A stretch of DNA of 23,392 nucleotides from JAOTYV01 sp041557595 (GTDB taxonomy: Bacteria > Pseudomonadota > Alphaproteobacteria > UBA8366), in NCBI GenBank assembly GCA_041557595.1, contig JBFFGE010000059.1, positions 1 to 23,392 of the forward strand, given 5' to 3'. This document shows, in pieces, positions 5,693-13,967 of the stretch (the stretch's first letter is position 1; each line of letters opens with the position of its first letter). Below the pieces are notes generated by a model. The model saw only the letters and a program-made list of their open reading frames with translations. It had not been told where the DNA came from and made no database searches. The translations under genes were made by a program, and so were the position numbers.

Positions 5693-8016
5693 GCTGGATC
5701 GGCAGCGCGGTTCCCCGGCTCGAGGACGCCTCGCTCCTCACCGGCAAGGGAAAATTCGTCGACGACATCCACTTGCCGAATGCCTTGCAGGCCGCGGTCG
5801 TGCGCAGCCCCTACGCGCATGCGCGGATCACCGGCATCGATGCGGCGGCGGCGCTCGACATGCCGGGCGTTCACGCGGTGTTCACCCATGCGGATCTGCC
5901 CGCAGCGCTGCAAGCCGCAATGCCGCTGCTCGTCCCCAACCCGGCGATCCGCTATCCGGTCACCCAGCATGTGCTCGCCGCGGACGCGGTGCACTTCGTC
6001 GGCGAGGCGGTGGCGCTGGTGATCGCCGAGGATCGTTACATTGCCGAGGACGCGGCGGAGCGGGTGTTCGTGGATTACGATCCGCTGCCGGCGGCAGGCG
6101 ATTTCCGGGACGCGCTGAAACCGGGCGCGGCGGTGGCGCATGAGGGCCGCGACGATAACGTGGCCGCCGAATTCACCGTCGGCTATGGCGAGACCGATGC
6201 CGCGTTTGCCGGCGCGGCGCACGTGTTCCGCGAAACCCTGTTCCAGCATCGCGGCGCGGGCCACGCCATGGAATGCCGTACCATGCTGGCGTCCTACGAA
6301 GCGGTCACCGACACGCTGACCATCTGGGCCAACACCCAGTCGCCGCACCAGCTGCGCGACGTCTATTGCCGCATGACCGGCCAGGCCGACAATCGCGTCC
6401 GGGTGATCGCGCCCGATACGGGCGGCGGTTTCGGCTCGAAGGTGCAGGCCTACCCCGAACACCTGGCGGTCGCCGCCGCGGCCATCGCGTTGGGAAGGCC
6501 GGTCAAGTACATCGAGGACCGGCGCGAGCATTTCACCGCCACCCATCAGGAACGCGACCAGCATTACGACGTGGAAATCGCGGTCGACGGCGACGGCCGG
6601 ATCAAGGGCGTGCGCGGCGCCTTGGTGCACGACTGCGGCGCGCATCTCGCCTGGGGCATCATCACGCCGTTCATCTCCGCAACCACCCTCCCCGGTCCCT
6701 ATGTGGTGCCCGCCTACCAGATGAAGGTGACCGGCGTGTTCACCAACAAGGTGGCGACCACGCCGGTGCGCGGCGCGGGCCGTCCGCAGGCGGTGTTCGC
6801 GATGGAGCGGCTGCTCGACCGGGTGGCGCGCGAACTGTCGCTCGACCCGGCGGAGGTGCGGCGGCGCAATTTCGTGCCCGCCGACGCAATGCCCTACAAG
6901 GTCGGACTCACCTTCCGCGACGGCAGCCCGGTGATCTATGACAGCGGCGACTACCCGACGTGCCAGGAAAAGGCGCTGGCGCTGGCGGGATACGACGCCT
7001 TCAAGGAGCGGCGGGACGCCGCCCGCGCCGAGGGCCGCCATATCGGCATCGGCACGGCGAGCTATGTGGAAGGCACCGGGCTCGGCCCGTTCGAGGGCGT
7101 GTCCGTGCAGATCATGCCGGCCGGCAACATCGTGGCGCAGACCGGCGCGGCCGCACAGGGCCAGGGCCACCAGACCATGTTCGCCCAGATCATCGCCGAC
7201 CGGCTGGGCGTCGCGCCCGAGGCGGTCACCGTGATCGGCGGCGAGACCACCGGCGTCGCCTACGGCATCGGCACCTTCGCCAGCCGGGTGACGGCGAATG
7301 CGGGACCGTCGGCGCACCTGGCGGCGGGCAATCTGCGCGACAAGATGATCAGGATCGCGGCCCACCTGCTGGAAGCGGCGGAGGACGATCTCGACCTCGC
7401 CGACGGGCGGGTCTTCGTCAAGGGGGTGCCCGAGATGGGCAAGAGTTTCGGCGAGATCGCCGTCTTCGCCAACGGCATGCCCGGCTTCTCGATGCCCGAC
7501 GGCATCACGCCCGGGCTCGACGACACCAGCTATTTCACGCCGGAGCGCTCGACCTACGCCAACGGCGCCCATGTCGCCGAGGTGGAGGTGGATATCGAGA
7601 CCGGCCGCGTGTCGATCCTGCGCTACGTCACCGCGCATGACTGCGGCACGATCATCAACCCGATGATGGTCGAGGGCCAGGTTGCGGGCGGCGTCGTGCA
7701 CGGCATCGGCAACGCGCTGTTCGAATGGATGCGCTACGACGAGGCGGCCCAGCCGGTGACGGTCAATTTCGGCGAATACCTGCTGCCGCTGGCGACCGAG
7801 ACGCCGTCCATCGAGCAGACCCACATGGAAACGCCGACGCCGCTCAACCCGCTCGGCGTCAAGGGCGCCGGCGAGGGCGGCACGATCCCCGCCGCGGCCG
7901 CCATCGTCGCGGCGATCGAAAACGCGCTGGCGCCGCTCGACGTGAAAATTACCGAGGTTCCGGTGACGCCGGAATACCTGCTCGACCTGATCGCCAAGGC
8001 GGAAGCGGCACAATGA
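5689..8016 (+). CDS. Molybdenum hydroxylase large, molybdopterin-binding subunit, form II CoxL-like (775 aa)
   Basis: The N-terminus (SWIGSAVPRLEDASLLTGKG) is the aldehyde oxidase/xanthine dehydrogenase a/b hammerhead domain. The Mo-cofactor domains carry GGGFGSK (residues 245-251) and the base-catalyst glutamate E729 in KGAGEGG. The active-site loop reads PVRGAGR (359-365). Authentic aerobic CO dehydrogenases (form I) have AYxCSFR here, whose cysteine holds the copper; GAGR marks form II and other hydroxylases. The enzyme is therefore predicted to hydroxylate an organic substrate such as an N-heterocycle, aldehyde or acyl-CoA, not CO. The ATG at 5689 overlaps the small-subunit stop. An upstream in-frame extension only re-reads that gene in another frame. 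No CoxD/E/F or XdhC-type maturation genes are in the window. The crotonase gene begins 46 bases downstream. Confidence 0.93.
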   Translation: MSWIGSAVPRLEDASLLTGKGKFVDDIHLPNALQAAVVRSPYAHARITGIDAAAALDMPGVHAVFTHADLPAALQAAMPLLVPNPAIRYPVTQHVLAADAVHFVGEAVALVIAEDRYIAEDAAERVFVDYDPLPAAGDFRDALKPGAAVAHEGRDDNVAAEFTVGYGETDAAFAGAAHVFRETLFQHRGAGHAMECRTMLASYEAVTDTLTIWANTQSPHQLRDVYCRMTGQADNRVRVIAPDTGGGFGSKVQAYPEHLAVAAAAIALGRPVKYIEDRREHFTATHQERDQHYDVEIAVDGDGRIKGVRGALVHDCGAHLAWGIITPFISATTLPGPYVVPAYQMKVTGVFTNKVATTPVRGAGRPQAVFAMERLLDRVARELSLDPAEVRRRNFVPADAMPYKVGLTFRDGSPVIYDSGDYPTCQEKALALAGYDAFKERRDAARAEGRHIGIGTASYVEGTGLGPFEGVSVQIMPAGNIVAQTGAAAQGQGHQTMFAQIIADRLGVAPEAVTVIGGETTGVAYGIGTFASRVTANAGPSAHLAAGNLRDKMIRIAAHLLEAAEDDLDLADGRVFVKGVPEMGKSFGEIAVFANGMPGFSMPDGITPGLDDTSYFTPERSTYANGAHVAEVEVDIETGRVSILRYVTAHDCGTIINPMMVEGQVAGGVVHGIGNALFEWMRYDEAAQPVTVNFGEYLLPLATETPSIEQTHMETPTPLNPLGVKGAGEGGTIPAAAAIVAAIENALAPLDVKITEVPVTPEYLLDLIAKAEAAQ

Positions 8017-8062
8017 AACTTCATCCAAAAGTTCCAAAAACAAAATCCGACGGGAGGCCTCC

Positions 8063-8788
8063 ATGGCACAACCATTGATCATTCAGAAAAAGAACTCGTT
8101 CCTGAACGTCACCTTCAACCGGCCCCGCAAGGGCAATCTGTTCACCACCAAAACGCAAGCCATGCTCGCCGATGCGGTCGCGGACGCCGGGCGCGACGCG
8201 AAGATCCGCGCGATCGTCATGCGCGCCAACGGCAAGGATTTCTGCCACGGCCGCGAACAGAAGCTGCCCGGCGGCCCGCCCAAGAACGCCTATGACGCGC
8301 ACAACCGGGTGATGAGCCAGATTCTGGCCGTCTACCACGCCTTCCGCCATTGCCCGGCGCCGATCATCTCGGTGGTGCACGGCAAGGCGCTCGGCTTCGG
8401 CTGCGCGCTGGTCGGCGGATCGGACATCGCCTACGCCACCGACGATTCGCGCTTCGCGCTACCGGAAATGTCGCACGGAACCGCGCCGACCCTCGCCATG
8501 GCCGCGCTCGCCAAGGTGCACCCGAAGGTGCTGACCGACATGGTGCTGTCGATGAAGGAAATCGACGCACAGACCGCGCTCGGGGCGGGGCTACTCAGCC
8601 GCGTCTATCCCGCCGATGCGCTCGAGGCCGAAGTGCAGGCGCTGCTCGATACGCTGGCCGGTTGCGACCCGATCGACATCCGCACGATCAAGCGCTTCCA
8701 GCTCACCGGCCCGCAACTGCACCCGGACATCATGTCGGACCTGGCCGGCTACACCCTCGCGACCGTGCGCGCGCGGGGAAACGCCTGA
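8063..8788 (+). CDS. Enoyl-CoA hydratase/isomerase family protein (241 aa)
   Basis: This is a second, more divergent crotonase-fold protein. The oxyanion-hole strands fit GKDFCHGREQK (residues 57-67) and VVHGKALGFGCALVGGSDIA (104-123). An acidic residue follows in FALPEMSHG (E135), a position used by hydratases. It lacks the second glutamate in the GFGCA stretch, so hydratase, isomerase or hydrolase activity are all possible. At 241 aa it is a little short because of a reduced C-terminal part, but helix regions are present to the end. The ATG has a GGGAGG site 9 bases upstream. It sits 46 bases after the molybdenum-hydroxylase large subunit in the same direction, so it is likely the last gene of that operon. 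That would be consistent with a CoA-linked ring or side-chain pathway (inference). Confidence 0.86.
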   Translation: MAQPLIIQKKNSFLNVTFNRPRKGNLFTTKTQAMLADAVADAGRDAKIRAIVMRANGKDFCHGREQKLPGGPPKNAYDAHNRVMSQILAVYHAFRHCPAPIISVVHGKALGFGCALVGGSDIAYATDDSRFALPEMSHGTAPTLAMAALAKVHPKVLTDMVLSMKEIDAQTALGAGLLSRVYPADALEAEVQALLDTLAGCDPIDIRTIKRFQLTGPQLHPDIMSDLAGYTLATVRARGNA

Positions 8789-8807
8789 CGCCGCGGAAAC
8801 GCGGCCG

Positions 8808-8901
8808 CATGCTTCGACAGGCTCAGCATGAGGCCGCTACTTTAACGATCTGACTGATCTGTTCCGATTGATTTTCCTCATCCTGAGCCTGTCGAAGGAT
8901 G
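8808..8901. repeat. Inverted pair of dispersed 26-base palindromic repeats
   Basis: The arms 8808-8833 and 8876-8901 match in 24 of 26 positions when one is reversed, and both contain TTCGACAGGCTCAG or its complement. That sequence is a familiar dispersed intergenic repeat of alphaproteobacteria and some other bacteria. The pair can form a long stem with a 42-base loop. It lies between converging genes (crotonase, stop at 8788, and FAD dehydrogenase, stop at 8973), where it could end transcription from both sides. Confidence 0.75.
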
Positions 8902-8972
8902 CGGAAGATCATGTCGCGGCGGCGTTGATAAAGAACGAAACCGAGTTCCGCGCTACCGTGTGCCCAGCCTCC

Positions 8973-10436
8973 CTACACATTCCCCCGTGCGGCGTGCAGG
9001 CCGGCGCGGCGGCCGAAGACGGCGCCGCGCAGCACCGAGGTCGCGCCGGGGTAGCGGCCGTAGTAGAGGCCCATCGTCTCGCCCGCGACGTAGAGTCCGG
9101 GGATGACCTCGCCGCTTGTGTTCAGCACCTGGGCGTCCGGCGTCGCCTTGATGCCGCCGAAGGTGAAGGTGTTCGAGCCGATCACCGGATAGGCCTTGAA
9201 GGGCGGCGCGTCGAGCGGCCGCGCCCAGTTGGTTTTCGGCGGCGTCAGGTCGTTCGTTCCCAGCCCGTCGACAGTGAAAGGATCTAACGCGCCGTTGCGG
9301 CAGGCCGCATTGTAGGCCGCGACCGTGGCCTGCAAGGCCGCCGCCGGCACCTCGATCTTCGCCGCCAGCGCGGCCAGGTCTTCCGCCTCGACCGGCGGCT
9401 GGTCCGAGCGCACGCAACGCCGCCAGTTCTCGATCTCGTCCAGCTTGGCGTCGAGCAGGCACCAGGCGAGGCCTTTCGGCTGCGCGTTGATGCGCCGGCA
9501 GATGTCCTCGTAGTTCGCGTCGATCGGACCCGGCGCCTCGTCGGTGAACCGCTTGCCTTCGGTGTTCACCAGGATGCCCTGGGTGAAGATCATCACCAGC
9601 GCTTCCGTGGCGCCCGATCGGGGATCGATCGGCTGGGTATGGATGTCGCTGTAGTCGCCGGCGGGCGCGGCACCGATGTCCAACGCCATGCGGATGCCCT
9701 CGCCCTTGTTGTAGTAGCCGCCCCGCGCGACCGGGCGCAGGAACCGTCCCTGGGTGCCGAGGTAATGCGCCACCATCTCCGGATTGCCCTGAAACCCGCC
9801 GCAGGCGAGCACGACGCCGCGTCCCATCAGGTACAGCGGCCGGTTGTCGGACTGTGCCGTGACCAGCCCGATTACGCGTCCGTCTTCGTTCCGGATCAAG
9901 TCTTGCGCCGTCGTCTCGTAGAGGAAATCCGCGCCCATTTTCTCGGCGACCGGCGCCAGGGTCTCGACCAGCGCGAGCCCACCGCCGGTGACGCCGATGC
10001 GCGGCGCCGATCGCGCGGTGAGTCCGTAGAATCCCATTTCGCCGAACTTCACCCCCTGCTCCTTAAGCCAGGCGATGGTCGAAGGCGCGGCGTCGGCGAG
10101 CGTACCGATCAGTTCCGGGTCCACCGCGTTCATGGTCTTCACGATGGCGGGCCAGTTGGCGTAGTCGGCGGCCGTCTCGGCGACCAGCTGCGGGTCCAGA
10201 TGATAGCCCGCATTTGTCGCGAACAGGGTTTCGAAATCCGGCGAAATCTCGCTTTCGCTCGCCATCCGGATCGACGCGCCGGTGTAGCGCGTGTTGCCGC
10301 CGCGCTCCTCGACGGTTGCGCGTTCGACAATCGCGACCCGCACACCACATTCCAGCGCCGAAATTGCCGCCGACAGGCCGGCAACGCCGCACCCCACCAC
10401 CACCACGTCGTAGTCCCTTGTTTCCGTATCCGCCAT
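8973..10436 (-). CDS. FAD-binding dehydrogenase, fumarate reductase/tricarballylate dehydrogenase (TcuA)-like (487 aa)
   Basis: The N-terminus RDYDVVVVGCGVAGLSAAIS has the FAD motif G15-x-G17-x-x-G20. It is followed by ERGGNTRYTGASIRM, the GGN(S/T) segment of the FAD_binding_2 family. The C-terminus has FGGIKATPDAQVLN and IPGLYVAGETMGLYYG, which place it among soluble fumarate-reductase-like dehydrogenases. That group includes tricarballylate dehydrogenase TcuA and ketosteroid dehydrogenases. It would introduce or reduce a C=C bond next to a carboxylate or carbonyl. No Tat or Sec signal is visible. The ATG at 10436-10434 has a GGGAAGGGAAAG stretch upstream; the long frame before it is a shadow of the divergent gene. 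It diverges from the PrpD-family gene across 111 bases, and such pairs are found in acid catabolism. The substrate is unproven. Confidence 0.88.
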   Translation of the reverse strand: MADTETRDYDVVVVGCGVAGLSAAISALECGVRVAIVERATVEERGGNTRYTGASIRMASESEISPDFETLFATNAGYHLDPQLVAETAADYANWPAIVKTMNAVDPELIGTLADAAPSTIAWLKEQGVKFGEMGFYGLTARSAPRIGVTGGGLALVETLAPVAEKMGADFLYETTAQDLIRNEDGRVIGLVTAQSDNRPLYLMGRGVVLACGGFQGNPEMVAHYLGTQGRFLRPVARGGYYNKGEGIRMALDIGAAPAGDYSDIHTQPIDPRSGATEALVMIFTQGILVNTEGKRFTDEAPGPIDANYEDICRRINAQPKGLAWCLLDAKLDEIENWRRCVRSDQPPVEAEDLAALAAKIEVPAAALQATVAAYNAACRNGALDPFTVDGLGTNDLTPPKTNWARPLDAPPFKAYPVIGSNTFTFGGIKATPDAQVLNTSGEVIPGLYVAGETMGLYYGRYPGATSVLRGAVFGRRAGLHAARGNV

Positions 10437-10547
10437 GCTAAATCTTTCCCTTCCCCTTGCGCCCCGGGCCCGGGGCCAAGTAAAGATTGTTTCGCCGCAT
10501 GCGGCAACCGGGCGGCATAAACGGCGATCAAGAACCAGGAGACACCG
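10437..10547. promoter_or_regulatory. Divergent promoter region with two perfect palindromes
   Basis: This 111-base gap separates the FAD dehydrogenase and PrpD-family genes. It contains a perfect 16-base palindrome (gccccgggcccggggc, 10461-10476) and a perfect 12-base palindrome (gccgcatgcggc, 10494-10505). Both are candidate operator sites for an unseen regulator. An AT-richer stretch (aagtaaagattgttt) lies between them and may hold a -10 element, but no promoter pair is clear. Confidence 0.45.
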
Positions 10548-11951
10548 ATGGCCCACGACACCGTAAGAGACAACCCGCACACCCGCGCAATCGCGAATTT
10601 CGTCTCGGGCCTCGCCTATGACGATATCCCTTCGGAAGTGCGCGACCGCATCAAGCTGCTGATCCTGGATTCGCTCGGCTGCGGGCTGTACGGCGTCGAT
10701 CTGGAATGGACCAAAATCCTGCGCAAGACGCTGGGCGACCTCGACCGCACCAAGGACGGCTGCCGCATCTGGGGCACCAAGGACCGGATCTCGGCGCCGC
10801 ACGCGGCGATGATCAACGGCACGATGATCCAGGGCTTCGAGCTCGACGACGTGCACCGGCGCGGCGTGCTGCATGTGGGCGCGGTGACGCTGCCGGCGCT
10901 GATCGCGGTGACCGAGATGAAGGGTTCGATGACCGGCCGGGATTTCCTCACCTCGGCCGTCGCGGGCTACGAAATCGGGCCCCGGGTCGGCAACTGCATG
11001 GGCCAGGAACATATCGGCCAGGGCTGGCATTCGGGCGCGACGCTCGGCGTGTTCTCGGCAGCCTCCGGCGCGGCGCGCGGGCTCGGCCTGAGCGCGGATC
11101 AGACGGTCAACGCGCTCGGCGTCGCCGGCACGCAGGCGGCCGGGCTGATGGCCGCGCAATACGGCGCGATGGTCAAGCGCATGCACGCGGGCCGCTCGTC
11201 GCAGAGCGGGCTGTACGGCGCGCTGCTGGCGTCGAACGGCTTCACCGGCATTCAGGACGTGTTCGAGAGCGAATACGGCGGCTACTGCACCACCTTCTCC
11301 CGCTCGCAGGACCGCTTCGACATGACCGAGTTGAGCCGCGGCCTCGGCGAGGATTTCGAGACCATGAAGATCAGCCTGAAATTCTATTCCTGCGTCGGCA
11401 GCAACCACACCACGCTCGACGCCATCCGCAGCATGCAGGAACGCCACCCCTTCGGGGCCGACGACGTGGAGCGCTTCGTGGTGCACGGCTCGCAGGTGAC
11501 GGTCGACCATGTGGGCTGGCCGTACAAGCCGGAGGGCCTGACCTCGGCGCAGCTCAACCTGCCTTTCTGCGTCGCCACCTACATGCTGGAAGGCGATTGC
11601 TTCGTCGAGCAGTTCACCGAGGACTGCGTCGCCGATCCGGATCGCATGGCCTATTCCGAGCGGGTCGAGACCATGCACGACGCGGAGATCACCGCGAAAG
11701 GCTCGACCGCCCGGCACGAGGTCTGGGTCGAGGCCTTCCTGAAGGACGGCACCCGCCTGGAACAGCGCTGCGAAGCGCCGCGCGGCAGCGAGCACAGCTT
11801 CGCCTCGGCCGACGACGTCGCCGCGAAGTTCAAGAAGCTCGCCAAGCACACGATCCCGGACAAGCAGGCGGATGCGCTGTGCGACGCGGTGCTGAACATG
11901 GAGGATTTGAAAGACGCGGGCGAGATTGCAAGGCTGTTGGGCGGGGCGTAA
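10548..11951 (+). CDS. MmgE/PrpD-family protein (467 aa)
   Basis: The sequence starts NPHTRAIANFVSGLAYDDIPSEV, then LLILDSLGCGLYG, and has AAMINGTMIQGFELDDVH. Together these are the standard N-terminal pattern of the MmgE/PrpD family (2-methylcitrate dehydratase PrpD, cis-aconitate decarboxylase, iminodisuccinate epimerase relatives). Usual length is 440-480 aa, so it is complete. The helical domain (about 1-270) precedes a smaller lid domain (from about 280, SLKFYSCVGSNHTTLDAI, to 400). These enzymes act on di- and tricarboxylates without a metal. The ATG at 10548 has a clear AGGAG site 7 bases upstream. It diverges from a TcuA-like dehydrogenase and converges on an alpha/beta hydrolase, with only 9 bases between the stops. 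A role in tricarboxylate or related acid degradation fits the two TTT transporters nearby, but the exact reaction is unknown. Confidence 0.9.
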   Translation: MAHDTVRDNPHTRAIANFVSGLAYDDIPSEVRDRIKLLILDSLGCGLYGVDLEWTKILRKTLGDLDRTKDGCRIWGTKDRISAPHAAMINGTMIQGFELDDVHRRGVLHVGAVTLPALIAVTEMKGSMTGRDFLTSAVAGYEIGPRVGNCMGQEHIGQGWHSGATLGVFSAASGAARGLGLSADQTVNALGVAGTQAAGLMAAQYGAMVKRMHAGRSSQSGLYGALLASNGFTGIQDVFESEYGGYCTTFSRSQDRFDMTELSRGLGEDFETMKISLKFYSCVGSNHTTLDAIRSMQERHPFGADDVERFVVHGSQVTVDHVGWPYKPEGLTSAQLNLPFCVATYMLEGDCFVEQFTEDCVADPDRMAYSERVETMHDAEITAKGSTARHEVWVEAFLKDGTRLEQRCEAPRGSEHSFASADDVAAKFKKLAKHTIPDKQADALCDAVLNMEDLKDAGEIARLLGGA

Positions 11952-11960
11952 ATCTAAGCC

Positions 11961-12863
11961 CTAAACATCCACCCGCGCCGGCATCGTCAAAAATCCCTCG
12001 ACGATGTGAAAGAACCGCGCGCGGTTGACGCCGAGCGGGGCGGAATGGGCTTGGCCCGCGACGATGACGAATTGCTTGTCCATGTTCGGCAGCCGTGAAT
12101 AGAAGGCGAGCAGGTCTTCCTCCGTGGCGATGCCGTCATGCTCGCCGCGCACGATCAGCACCGGGCAGCCGATCTTCGCCGGGTCGACCACCGGCAGGTT
12201 CTGGCACATGTCGAGATAGGTGCCGGTCGGCACTTCGCTGCCGAACGGCTCCTCCGCGTCGGCGATCGCCTCGCCGATGATCGCCTCCGAGGTGCCCGGC
12301 TTGTCGCGGGTGAAGATGCTCTGATAGAAGGCGCGGTCGACCGGGCGCGTGTTGTGGGTGCGGTAGTGCTCGAGGTTCTCGCGCCGCTTGATCAGGGTCG
12401 GCGCGTCCTTGCCGGTCCACACGAAGGCGTCGAGGATCACCCGGTCGACCCGTTCGGGGCAGGCTTCGGCGAAGGCGGCGGCTCGGATCGCGCCCGACGA
12501 CTGGCCATAGAACATGAACTTCTTCCGGCCGGTTTCGCGCTCGACCACCGCCATCGCGGCCTTCAGGTCTTCCACCCCGCTGGCGATGTCCGAATTGCCG
12601 TCGGTGCGCGACGACCGGCTGTAGCCTTCGTGGTCCATGGTCCAGACGTCGAAGCCCAGCTCGGCGAAATGGTCCATCATCGAGTAGTGGCTGCGCCCGT
12701 CCACGATCAGGTCGAAGCTGGTGCGCCCGCCGAAGGTCGAGCCGTGCACCAGGAAGAACACCGGGCGCGGTTCCTTCGCCGGCGCGGCGAGCTGCTTGCG
12801 GTAGATGTAAAGCTCGACTTCGCCCTTGTTGGCCCAGTATTCGGTGCTGGTGATGTTGGTCAT
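11961..12863 (-). CDS. Alpha/beta hydrolase (300 aa)
   Basis: The protein has the alpha/beta-hydrolase fold pattern with an intact catalytic triad. The oxyanion-hole HGSTFGG is at residues 40-46, the nucleophile elbow is GQSSG with S122, the acid is D243 (RGEHDGIA), and the base is H273 (AGQAHS). No signal peptide is seen. An insertion from about 150 to 215 would form a lid. It could be an esterase, lactonase or C-C hydrolase. The ATG at 12863-12861 follows a GGAGGT site by 4 bases, and homology begins right at the start. Upstream on the same strand are the aldo/keto reductase and transporter genes, but a 27-base inverted repeat separates it from them, so it may be only partly co-transcribed. 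It ends 9 bases from the convergent PrpD-family gene. Confidence 0.88.
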   Translation of the reverse strand: MTNITSTEYWANKGEVELYIYRKQLAAPAKEPRPVFFLVHGSTFGGRTSFDLIVDGRSHYSMMDHFAELGFDVWTMDHEGYSRSSRTDGNSDIASGVEDLKAAMAVVERETGRKKFMFYGQSSGAIRAAAFAEACPERVDRVILDAFVWTGKDAPTLIKRRENLEHYRTHNTRPVDRAFYQSIFTRDKPGTSEAIIGEAIADAEEPFGSEVPTGTYLDMCQNLPVVDPAKIGCPVLIVRGEHDGIATEEDLLAFYSRLPNMDKQFVIVAGQAHSAPLGVNRARFFHIVEGFLTMPARVDV

Positions 12864-12900
12864 GGTGACCTCCCTAGAAAGTCTGCCGCCACATATTCAT

Positions 12901-12964
12901 CGTCACTCCCGCGCAGGCGGGAGTCCAGTTCGAACCGTGGATTCCCGCCTGCGCGGGAGTGACG
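12901..12964. repeat. Inverted 27-base dispersed repeat (long GC hairpin)
   Basis: Arms 12901-12927 and 12938-12964 are inverted copies that differ at one base of 27, with a 10-base spacer. Each arm itself holds the palindrome TCCCGCGCAGGCGGGA or its complement. It resembles the CGTCATTCCCGCGCAGGCGGGAAT-type intergenic repeats seen in many proteobacteria. It lies 4 bases after the aldo/keto reductase stop and upstream of the hydrolase start. It could attenuate or terminate, or protect the upstream mRNA. Confidence 0.85.
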
Positions 12965-12968
12965 GTCT

Positions 12969-13955
12969 CTAGAAACTCATCAGCGGCATCTGTTTTTCCG
13001 GATAGCGGGTGCCGGATGTCACGCCGATCTCGAATACCGCTTCGAGTTTGGCGCAGTCGGCCTTGCTGAGCGTGACGTCGAGCGCCTTGACGTTTTCTTC
13101 CAGATGGATGCGTTTGCGGCTGCCGGGAATCGGCACGATGTGCTCGCCCTGCGCCAGCACCCAGGCGAGCGCGATCTGCGCCTGGGTACAGCCCTTCTCC
13201 TTCGCCAGCGCGTCGAGCGGCTCGAGCAGGGCCAGATTGCGTTGCAGGTTCTCGTCGTGAAAACGCGGGTGGTCGTGCCGCCGGTCGCCGTCCGGCAAGT
13301 CGTCCACCGCGCGCACCGCGCCGCTGAGGAAGCCGCGCCCGAGCGGGCAATAGGCGACGTAGGTCACGCCGAGCTCGCGGCAGAGCGGCAGGATTTCCCG
13401 CTCCGGATCGCGGGTCCACAACGAGTATTCGGTTTCCAGCGCGCTGATCGGATGCACCGCATGGGCGCGGCGCAGGATGTCCGGTTTCGCCTCCGACAGG
13501 CCGAGATGGCGCACCTTGCCCGCCTCGACCAGCCGCGCCATCGCGCCCACCGTGTCCTCCACCGGCACCTCGGGATCGACCCGGTGCAGGTAGTAGAGAT
13601 CGATGACGTCGGTGCCGAGGCGTTTCAGGCTGCGCTCGCAGGCGACCGGCACATAGTCCGGTTTGGCGTTGGTGCCGCCGCGCTGGCCCTGCGGCCCGCG
13701 GATGTTGCCGAACTTGCTGCTGACGAAGGCGTCGTCCCGCCGTCCCTTCAGCGCCCGCGCCAGCAATTCCTCGTTGTGGCCGTTGCCATAGGCATCGGAG
13801 CTGTCGAGGAAGGTGACGCCGAGATCGAGCGCGCGGCGAATCGTGGCGATCGATTCCGCGTCGTCCCGTTCCAGCTTCTCCGGCGACATGCCCGAGCAGC
13901 CGAGGCCGATAGCGGAGACCGTTGCGCCCGTACTTCCCAAGGGTCGTTGTTGCAT
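12969..13955 (-). CDS. Aldo/keto reductase (328 aa)
   Basis: This is a typical AKR TIM-barrel protein starting MQQRPLGSTGATVSAIGLGC. The catalytic tetrad is complete: D51, Y56 (DSSDAYGNG), K81 (SSKFG) and H124 (LYYLHRVDP). The NADPH-binding part is visible in IPGSRKRIHLEENVKA near residue 280. It resembles the IolS/Tas-like AKR groups that reduce small aldehydes and ketones. The ATG at 13955-13953 is preceded by GGGAGG, which starts right at the end of the LVIVD-protein gene (12 bases between stop and start), so the two are coupled. It is downstream of the TctCBA transporter genes in the same direction and probably reduces a catabolic intermediate. The substrate cannot be predicted. Confidence 0.92.
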   Translation of the reverse strand: MQQRPLGSTGATVSAIGLGCSGMSPEKLERDDAESIATIRRALDLGVTFLDSSDAYGNGHNEELLARALKGRRDDAFVSSKFGNIRGPQGQRGGTNAKPDYVPVACERSLKRLGTDVIDLYYLHRVDPEVPVEDTVGAMARLVEAGKVRHLGLSEAKPDILRRAHAVHPISALETEYSLWTRDPEREILPLCRELGVTYVAYCPLGRGFLSGAVRAVDDLPDGDRRHDHPRFHDENLQRNLALLEPLDALAKEKGCTQAQIALAWVLAQGEHIVPIPGSRKRIHLEENVKALDVTLSKADCAKLEAVFEIGVTSGTRYPEKQMPLMSF

Positions 13956-13967
13956 TGGCCGTCCTCC

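Noticed and set aside
5689..8016. Annotation as an aerobic carbon monoxide dehydrogenase
   Set aside because: The copper-binding cysteine loop (CSFR) is absent; VRGAGR stands in its place.
5623..8082. Long minus-strand open frame opposite the molybdenum-hydroxylase large subunit
   Set aside because: It is an antisense shadow: no recognisable domain, abnormal composition, and the plus strand carries full Mo-hydroxylase motifs.
8808..8901. Possible CRISPR or direct repeat array
   Set aside because: There are only two units, in inverted orientation, with no regular spacers.
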